Assembly: GCF_027853235.1 (NCBI RefSeq)
Contig: NZ_WKJG01000036.1
Location: forward strand, 1 to 32,807
Direction: 5' to 3'
Length of the DNA stretch: 32,807 nucleotides
Source of the DNA: Aliibacillus thermotolerans
GTDB lineage: Bacteria; Bacillota; Bacilli; Bacillales; Marinococcaceae
The position numbers and the translations under genes were made by a program. Positions 31,246-32,807 of this stretch are shown piece after piece. The notes beneath the pieces are model-generated. The model saw nothing but the letters and a program-made list of their open reading frames with translations, was not told where the DNA came from and searched no databases. Numbering within the stretch: the first letter of the stretch is position 1; each line of letters starts with the position of its first letter.

Positions 31246-31258
31246 TTGAACACAATAT

Positions 31259-31333
31259 GGCCCGTTGGTCAAGTGGTTAAGACACCGCCCTTTCACGGCG
31301 GTAACAGGGGTTCGAATCCCCTACGGGTCACCA
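31259..31333 (+). tRNA. tRNA-Glu (TTC)
   Basis: Acceptor GGCCCGT pairs with ACGGGTC; anticodon stem CCGCC/GGCGG with loop CTTTCAC; CCA encoded. Confidence 0.97.
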
Positions 31334-31344
31334 TTTTTATATTG

Positions 31345-31624
31345 CGAAGAGATTCGCAGCTTATTCTTCCTCTATCTTTTTGTGAAGAAAGAAGCAAGAA
31401 GGTCGAGGAAGCAAGTGAGAGAAGGAAGGATCGTACCCTCGTACGTGACTGACAGAACGAGCGCAGCTGACGAAGAGATTCGCAGCTTATTCTTCCTCTA
31501 TCTTTTTGTGAAGAAAGAAGCAAGAAGGTCGAGGAAGCAAGTGAGAGAAGGAAGGAGCGTACCTCGTACGTGACTGACTGAACGAGTGCAGCTGACGAAG
31601 AGATTCGCAGCTTATTCTTCACAA
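31345..31624 (+). repeat. Tandem ~126 bp repeat between tRNA-Glu and tRNA-Asp
   Basis: Two nearly identical units, 31345-31470 and 31471-31595, begin CGAAGAGATTCGCAGCTTAT; a truncated third starts at 31596. The second unit lacks one C in the GTACCCTCGTACG segment and has two or three substitutions. A related partial copy lies at 32101-32255. Units contain a small hairpin ACGTAC/GTACGT in the second and in the 32 kb copy. Open frames here are by-products of the repeat. Confidence 0.93.
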
Positions 31625-31627
31625 AAA

Positions 31628-31703
31628 GGGCCTGTAGTGTAGCGGTTAACATGCCTGCCTGTCACGCAGGAGATCGCGGGTTCGAGTCCCGTCAGGCCCG
31701 CCA
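31628..31703 (+). tRNA. tRNA-Asp (GTC)
   Basis: Acceptor GGGCCTG pairs with CAGGCCC; anticodon loop CTGTCAC; CCA encoded. Lies directly after the ~126 bp repeat. Confidence 0.97.
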
Positions 31704-31744
31704 TTATTGTACTTATGTAAAAATGAAATAAACGGTTAAAATAA

Positions 31745-31819
31745 TGGGCCATAGCCAAGCGGTAAGGCAACGGACTTTGACTCCGTGATGCGCTGGTTCG
31801 AATCCAGCTGGCCCAGCCA
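31745..31819 (+). tRNA. tRNA-Gln (TTG)
   Basis: Acceptor TGGGCCA pairs with TGGCCCA; anticodon loop TTTGACT; CCA encoded. Confidence 0.96.
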
Positions 31820-31824
31820 AGTAT

Positions 31825-31908
31825 GCGGGTGTGGCGGAATTGGCAGACGCGCTAGACTTAGGATCTAGTGTCTTTGACGTGGGGGTTCGACTCCCTCCAC
31901 CCGCACCA
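31825..31908 (+). tRNA. tRNA-Leu (TAG)
   Basis: Acceptor GCGGGTG pairs with CACCCGC; anticodon stem CTAGA/TCTAG with loop CTTAGGA; long variable arm; CCA encoded. Confidence 0.97.
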
Positions 31909-31911
31909 TAA

Positions 31912-31999
<88 letters not shown>

Positions 32000-32006
32000 T
32001 ACATAG

Positions 32007-32083
<77 letters not shown>

Positions 32084-32100
32084 TTTATTCTGTCGTTATT

Positions 32101-32255
32101 CTATCATAACTGACAGAAGAACTTGTTCCTCATCATTTACTCGAAAATAGAAGCGAAAAGGTTGAGGAACAAGAGGAAATCAGGAAGGAACGTACCTCGT
32201 ACGTGACTGACAGAACGAGCGCAGCTGACGAAGAGATTCGATGCTTATTCTTTAC
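32101..32255 (+). repeat. Partial, diverged copy of the ~126 bp tRNA-interspersed repeat
   Basis: From about 32180 (AGGAAGGAACGTACCTCGTA) through GACAGAACGAGCGCAGCTGA and CGAAGAGATTCG to GCTTATTCTTTAC it closely matches the tandem copies at 31345-31624. The left part is more diverged (AAGCGAAAAGGTTGAGGAAC). Confidence 0.88.
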
Positions 32256-32260
32256 AGAAA

Positions 32261-32337
32261 CGGGAAGTAGCTCAGTTTGGCAGAGCACTTGGTTTGGGAC
32301 CAAGGGGTCGCAGGTTCGAATCCTGTCTTCCCGACCA
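32261..32337 (+). tRNA. tRNA-Pro (TGG)
   Basis: Acceptor CGGGAAG pairs with CTTCCCG; anticodon stem CTTGG/CCAAG with loop TTTGGGA; CCA encoded. Confidence 0.97.
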
Positions 32338-32342
32338 TCTAT

Positions 32343-32416
32343 GCGGGTGTAGTTTAGTGGTAAAACCTCAGCCTTCCAAGCTGATGTCGTGGGTTCGATT
32401 CCCATCACCCGCTCCA
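32343..32416 (+). tRNA. tRNA-Gly (TCC)
   Basis: Acceptor GCGGGTG pairs with CACCCGC; anticodon loop CTTCCAA; CCA encoded. Confidence 0.97.
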
Positions 32417-32529
32417 TTATTAAAATAAAATTTTTTGTGGAATAAAAAAATAAAAATTTTTACACTTTTAATCTTGTAAACATTCATTTGTGTTTACGAA
32501 AAAACCCACAATAAAAAACCCCTAATTAG

Positions 32530-32606
32530 GGGCCTGTAGCTCAGCTGGTAAGAGCGCACGCCTGATAAGCGTGAGGTCGGTGGTTCGAGTCCACTCAGGC
32601 CCACCA
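32530..32606 (+). tRNA. tRNA-Ile (GAT)
   Basis: Acceptor GGGCCTG pairs with CAGGCCC; anticodon stem ACGC/GCGT with loop CTGATAA; CCA encoded. Its 5' end overlaps a 14-base palindrome at 32519-32532. Confidence 0.97.
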
Positions 32607-32616
32607 TTAAAATATA

Positions 32617-32645
32617 TTGACAATCTATTTTTAATATGATAATAT
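32617..32645 (+). promoter_or_regulatory. rRNA operon promoter
   Basis: Perfect TTGACA at 32617-32622, 17-base spacer and TAATAT at 32640-32645, lying between tRNA-Ile and 16S rRNA. Confidence 0.88.
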
Positions 32646-32651
32646 ATAATT

Positions 32652-32700
32652 CCTCTCTTTTAGAGAGAGGTTTTCATGTATCCTTTGAAAATTGAATGAA
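32652..32700 (+). promoter_or_regulatory. rRNA leader with hairpin and boxA-like antitermination sequence
   Basis: A CCTCTCT/AGAGAGG hairpin followed by TTTT lies at about 32652-32676, then CTTTGAAAATTGAATGAAAG at about 32682-32701, which resembles the boxA element of Bacillus rRNA leaders. The hairpin's T-run is short, so termination or processing are both possible. Confidence 0.5.
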
Positions 32701-32768
32701 AGTCAAGCGTCTGTCAATTTCTTCTTTTCATTAGAGGAATGAAGTATTTTAAAAAGAGCAAGATCAAC

Positions 32769-32807
32769 TTTCATGGAGAGTTTGATCCTGGCTCAGGACG
32801 AACGCTG
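32769..32807 (+). rRNA. rrs: 16S ribosomal RNA, 5' end (partial, runs off right edge)
   Basis: GGAGAGTTTGATCCTGGCTC followed by AGGACGAACGCTG is the universal bacterial 16S 5' sequence. The mature 5' end is placed by analogy with Bacillus subtilis. Confidence 0.98.

Noticed and set aside
31246-31652. Several frames of 68-119 codons in the tRNA region
   Set aside because: They run through tRNA genes and the ~126 bp repeat on either strand, so they are not proteins.

Overview
The window is low-GC Gram-positive chromosome, from an endospore-forming member of the Bacillaceae. Three things support this: start codons (ATG, TTG, GTG) sit behind strong AGGAGG-type ribosome binding sites; spore-linked genes are present (cmpA, a ydcC-type lipoprotein, a GerMN lipoprotein); and the right half keeps the gene order of the Bacillus subtilis ydcA-acpS-ydcC-alr-ndoAI-rsb/sigB-ydcI(tex)-cmpA-ydcK-tRNA neighbourhood. 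Several secreted proteins have long Glu/Asp-rich linkers, which would suit a salt- or alkali-tolerant species, but that is inference. I cannot name the genus.

Left part (1-6100). The window opens in the 3' end of an IS200/IS605-type tnpB whose tail overlaps a probable omega RNA. A frameshifted gene remnant follows. A TPP riboswitch with an intrinsic terminator controls thiD-thiM-thiE (thiamine salvage). Next come cstA, a small protein ending in Cys-Cys, and an ArsA/Get3-like ATPase, probably one transcription unit with an internal attenuator-like hairpin.

Middle part (6100-17000). A SulP/STAS anion transporter is flanked on both sides by diverged copies of one ~320 bp non-coding repeat. The right copy runs into an array of GTCGYATGA motifs. 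A universal stress protein, a small membrane protein and an NhaC-type antiporter follow. Then come a 50-residue lipoprotein, a secreted CAP-domain protein, an exact-period 52 bp tandem repeat, a GerMN lipoprotein, a 32-residue membrane peptide, sigX-rsiX behind a textbook ECF promoter, and a CstR-like persulfide-sensor-type repressor.

Right part (17000-30930). Rhomboid protease, acpS, bifunctional NAD(P)HX repair enzyme, ydcC-type lipoprotein and alr are followed by the EndoAI antitoxin without its EndoA/MazF toxin. The general stress module rsbR-S-T-U-V-W-sigB-rsbX comes next. It has a probable sigma-B promoter overlapping the rsbU stop codon and a terminator-like hairpin before rsbV. Tex, cmpA (opposite strand) and a SprT-family protein close the block.

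Right end (30930-32807). Eleven tRNA genes (Asn, Ser, Glu, Asp, Gln, Leu, Leu, Arg, Pro, Gly, Ile) lie upstream of a 16S rRNA gene that runs off the window. A ~126 bp repeat is inserted between some of the tRNA genes. Strong sigma-A promoters precede both the tRNA cluster and the 16S gene.

All calls come from reading the sequence; no database search or folding program was run. The best candidates for something under-described are the cstA/Cys-Cys protein/ArsA module, the toxin-less EndoAI, the rsbU-rsbV leader, the repeat families (sulP-flanking, GTCGYATGA, 52 bp, tRNA-interspersed) and the GerMN-like domains shared by RsiX and a neighbouring lipoprotein.
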